Assembly: GCA_964489425.1 (NCBI GenBank)
Contig: CAZAYP010000107.1
Location: 1 to 15,122, forward strand
Length of the DNA: 15,122 bases
DNA from: CAZAYP01 sp964489425 [NCBI: uncultured Verrucomicrobiota bacterium]
Lineage (GTDB): Bacteria > Verrucomicrobiota > Kiritimatiellia > RZYC01
Direction: 5' to 3'
Shown: positions 12,920 through 15,122 of the stretch, piece after piece
How the letters are laid out: every line of letters starts with the position of its first letter
Position numbering within the stretch: the stretch's first letter is position 1
Position numbers and translations under genes: made by a program
The notes under the pieces: generated by a model
What the model was told of the DNA's origin: nothing
The model's input: only the letters and a program-made list of their open reading frames with translations
Database searches by the model: none

Positions 12920-14347
12920 TCAGAACATCGGAATCCATTTAACTTTGCACCGAACACCATCAGACGAAGTGGCCTTCCAGTAATAACCCTTGGGAACAGG
13001 CGCCATAATAGAACAGTTGCCCTGAAGGTTTTGGGCGTCCATTGCAAATATCGCCAATATATTAGACGGACTACTACTTCGATCCGCATAAATAACATAT
13101 GCTGGTTTGTGCTCAACGCCATCATACCAATATTGCAATTCTGTGAACAAAACAAACCCGCTGTTAGTGGCAATATATGTTGTGTTCGGCAATTTAATCT
13201 CAACATCGCCTAGGCCCGAAGCTGCTAACCCTATAGAACCATCTGGATATTTAATTCCTTGCGCAGGCTGCACAAACCCAGTATTGACAATATTTCCAGA
13301 TCTGTCAAATATCACGTGGCTAGAATTATCTTCTGTAGACAGTCTCATTAGCGGTTGGTTGTCTAGGCGTCGAATGGCAACGGCAAATAGATTCCCGCTG
13401 TGATTGGTCTGTGTAAGAGTGAAGATGGTATCGCTGTTAACCTGCTTTACGTAGCCGGTCAGGATTCCGCCGATAAGGACACGGTTGCTAGGCGAGAGGT
13501 CTGTGAGGAATGTGGTGCCGCTGCCGGATACTTGGTCGGCATTGTCGAATATTGAGACCAACCCACTCATGTTGATGGACTGAATACCGCCGACTACCCG
13601 GACGGTGTTAGTGTCTGCCCAAGTTCCAACGCCCACGTTGCCGGTGTCGGGGTCAACATTGAACGCTTGACCATTGGAGAGATAACCGGCGGAGTGATGG
13701 TCGCCCCACCCGTAGGCAGTCTGCCAATGCTGAGTGTCTGTCACTGAAATCCCGGCAGCTGGGCTGGCAGTAAAAATGGGATCGCTCTCGCCATATACCG
13801 GTGTTCCGGTAGCATATTTAGATTTCTCAGCAATCCAAACAGGATCATTTTCGGCATAAACCGGCGTGCCGGTAGCGTAGTTGGCTTTCTGGGCAATCCA
13901 GAGCGGGTCGGACTCAGCGTATATGGGTGTACCTGTGGCATAGTGAGGCTTGTCCGCTGACCATAAAGGATCGGATTCCGCATAAACCGGCGTGCCAGTA
14001 GCGTAGCCGGATTTTTCGGTCGTCCAAAGAGGATCGGATTCTGCGTAAATCGGGGTGCCGGTGGCGTAGGGCGGGAACTGAGAGTTGGGCACCTGCCGGA
14101 TACGGTAGAAAAATGGCGATGGCAAGCTCATCACGCTGCCGGTAATGGGTTGGTCGGACACCGCGCCCCAGTTGGTCCACGGGCCGTTCACGTGAGCCGC
14201 GAACTCCAGGGTGTAATAGTTGCTGACCGTTGCGCCTTGGAACTGCAGCCCTTCGCCACGGTCGAAGCCGATGATTTGGGGTTCGGCCAGCGCCACTTGA
14301 ATACTTGCTGCCATGATAACCAATCCTACCGCCGCTATCGTCCTCAT
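12920..14347 (-). CDS. secreted tail-fibre-like repeat protein
   Basis: The 475-residue protein begins with a Sec signal peptide (M1 to about A21, MRTI then a hydrophobic core ending VALA). Next comes a small domain (about 25-90) with YYTLEFA and GPWTNW motifs, of a kind I associate with secreted proteins of Verrucomicrobia-like bacteria. Five tandem 21-residue repeats of the form YATGTPxYAESDPLW follow (94-198), then WQTAYGWGDHHSAGYL and beta-rich GNVGVG- and NTVRVVGG-type segments typical of phage tail fibres and other trimeric beta structures. The start is ATG at 14347, with GGAGGAG just upstream on the minus strand; a longer open frame to 14503 lacks such support. It may be a surface adhesin or fibre. 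Whether it belongs to the virion cannot be told here. The enzyme-like gene after it forms an operon with it. Confidence 0.85.
   Translation of the reverse strand: MRTIAAVGLVIMAASIQVALAEPQIIGFDRGEGLQFQGATVSNYYTLEFAAHVNGPWTNWGAVSDQPITGSVMSLPSPFFYRIRQVPNSQFPPYATGTPIYAESDPLWTTEKSGYATGTPVYAESDPLWSADKPHYATGTPIYAESDPLWIAQKANYATGTPVYAENDPVWIAEKSKYATGTPVYGESDPIFTASPAAGISVTDTQHWQTAYGWGDHHSAGYLSNGQAFNVDPDTGNVGVGTWADTNTVRVVGGIQSINMSGLVSIFDNADQVSGSGTTFLTDLSPSNRVLIGGILTGYVKQVNSDTIFTLTQTNHSGNLFAVAIRRLDNQPLMRLSTEDNSSHVIFDRSGNIVNTGFVQPAQGIKYPDGSIGLAASGLGDVEIKLPNTTYIATNSGFVLFTELQYWYDGVEHKPAYVIYADRSSSPSNILAIFAMDAQNLQGNCSIMAPVPKGYYWKATSSDGVRCKVKWIPMF
13754..14068 (-). repeat. five tandem 63-base repeats inside the secreted protein gene
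   Basis: The five units each encode 21 residues with the fixed pattern YATGTPxYxExDPxx. The last unit is the most divergent (YGESDPIF) and runs into the tail-fibre-like domain. DNA differences between units are mostly silent or conservative, suggesting the repeats are old but under selection. Such arrays can change copy number by recombination. Confidence 0.9.
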
Positions 14348-14456
14348 GCTGTCTCCTCCTCTTTTGGTTTGTGTGCCTCTCAATACAGCGTGGCGGGAAT
14401 CGGCATGAGGAAGGGAGAAAAGAAAAGGCGCAACCTTCTTCTCATGCTTCTTTCGA

Positions 14457-14530
14457 GGGACGACCAAGCCCCTGATATGGACATGAAGCCGAAGGCGCGC
14501 CAATAGGCGCGTCCTCCAGCAGGGTCGTCC
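14457..14530. other. nested inverted repeats upstream of the secreted protein gene
   Basis: GGACGACC (14458-14465) pairs with GGTCGTCC (14523-14530), and inside them CGCGCC (14496-14501) pairs with GGCGCG (14506-14511) around a 4-base loop (AATA). A third small hairpin, TCGTTT...AAACGA, lies at 14547-14565. On the minus strand this is the region just upstream of the gene at 14347, so it may be a leader or operator. It could also be a small RNA or a recombination site. Confidence 0.4.
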
Positions 14531-14600
14531 ACATCATCAATACTTGGTCGTTTTCGAAAGAAACGATTCTGCCGCGACGCAAAATCAAACTATGGTAAAA

Positions 14601-14885
14601 TTATTCTCTGATTATCTCCATGACGTGGACTTGAGCCAGGGCATTCTTGCTGATGCGATAGGCTTGATCTGTGGATCCATTGTTGTGCCAAATCAGAGCA
14701 CAACGTGCCATGCCCTCGGTTATGGCCGCCCATTGCATGATGACCCCATGCCAGAAGGACCAACTGGAGTCAAGTTGTTTCTGCATATTTTCTGTGCACG
14801 CGCACGCGGCCTTGGGATACGGTGACGCCGTGGTGTTCGCCAACGCCTGCCACCACTGACCAGGCCGCCGCTCGGGGCGGCGCAT
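14601..14885 (-). CDS. doubtful short open frame
   Basis: A 94-residue frame (ATG at 14885) ends with a plausible-looking helical segment (QWAAITEGMARCALIWHNN, then DQAYRISKNALAQVHVMEI). I do not recognise it and no Shine-Dalgarno is seen. The frame stays open upstream of 14885, so it may be the end of a longer gene or a remnant. The opposite strand also carries open frames here. Confidence 0.25.
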   Translation of the reverse strand: MRRPERRPGQWWQALANTTASPYPKAACACTENMQKQLDSSWSFWHGVIMQWAAITEGMARCALIWHNNGSTDQAYRISKNALAQVHVMEIIRE

Positions 14886-15122
14886 CGGCGCTGGGCCGCG
14901 CCTCGCCAGACCCCGCCGGCTCTCTGGCCGGTCGCCGGCACAGGCCGCCCCGCCAGACCGCGCTGGACGCGCGCGGACGCCGCTGGGCTGCGGCGCGGAT
15001 GCCGCCTCCCTGGACGGTCGGCGGCCAAGGCATGGCTGGCAGGGCTTTCCCGCTTTGGTTGTGCCGACTGGCTGCTGGTTCCCGTGCCCCGGCCGTCCGC
15101 GTCTCCTTGGGCCTGGTCGGGC
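14886..15122. other. very GC-rich window end without a supported gene
   Basis: The composition jumps to very high G+C, with many short self-complementary GC runs, for example GCCGCC (14864-14869) / GGCGGC (14876-14881). Long open frames are expected by chance in such DNA, and none shows motifs or a start signal I can support. The change in composition may mark a boundary between cargo and other DNA. Confidence 0.4.

Noticed and set aside
12645-12983. 112-residue plus-strand frame
   Set aside because: It is antisense to the PD-(D/E)XK gene, which has nuclease motifs and a clear ribosome binding site.
14348-14503. N-terminal extension of the secreted protein to 14503
   Set aside because: The signal peptide begins at the ATG at 14347, which has a strong Shine-Dalgarno. 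The extension would bury it and covers the inverted repeats.

Overview
The window looks like the left end of an integrated mobile element, a prophage or phage-like integrative element, in a GC-rich bacterial chromosome. The host is probably a member of the PVC group (Verrucomicrobiota/Kiritimatiellota-like). That guess rests on the style of the secreted protein at 12920-14347 and on gene style only, and is weak. The left boundary is a 3' fragment of tRNA-Gly(CCC) on the minus strand (137-186). A complete tyrosine recombinase gene (333-1640) follows at once, which is the usual picture of integration into a tRNA gene. No second copy of the tRNA 3' end was seen further right, so the other end of the element probably lies outside the window.

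Layout: (a) 1-332, flank, tRNA fragment and candidate integrase arm sites. (b) 333-2994, integrase, then a self-inhibited Fic AMP-transferase with a C-terminal winged helix and a palindromic promoter/operator. (c) 2995-3459, a non-coding strip with palindromic GTCGA motifs, a strong terminator hairpin, a -10 box and a leader hairpin. (d) 3460-4272, an unrecognised regulator with a sigma-region-4-like helix-turn-helix. (e) 4264-4547, an array of at least ten TTGACC/GGTCAA repeats. (f) 4605-11648, a tight eight-gene operon for DNA replication and recombination: HTH DNA-binding protein, small PD-(D/E)XK nuclease, small phage protein, Sak4-like ATPase, DUF669 protein, Cas4-like Fe-S nuclease, SF2 helicase, and a primase-polymerase fused to a DUF3987-like ATPase. 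(g) 11651-11864, a second, different array of twelve CGGGA(T)/ATCCCG motifs with an AT-rich stretch, the best candidate for a replication origin. (h) 12096-12437, a small phage-type gene. (i) 14347-12432 on the minus strand, a two-gene cargo unit of lower GC: a secreted, tail-fibre-like protein with five 21-residue repeats, then a PD-(D/E)XK nuclease-fold protein 23 bases downstream. (j) 14348-15122, inverted repeats, one doubtful short ORF, and a very GC-rich end with no supported gene.

Working model (inference): the regulator at 3460 acts on the TTGACC array to switch on the replication operon. The Sak4-like ATPase and DUF669 protein, with the Cas4-like nuclease, carry out single-strand annealing recombination. 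The helicase and primase-polymerase start replication at the CGGGAT array. No capsid, portal, terminase or conjugation gene is present in the window, so whether the element is a phage, a satellite or an ICE cannot be decided here.
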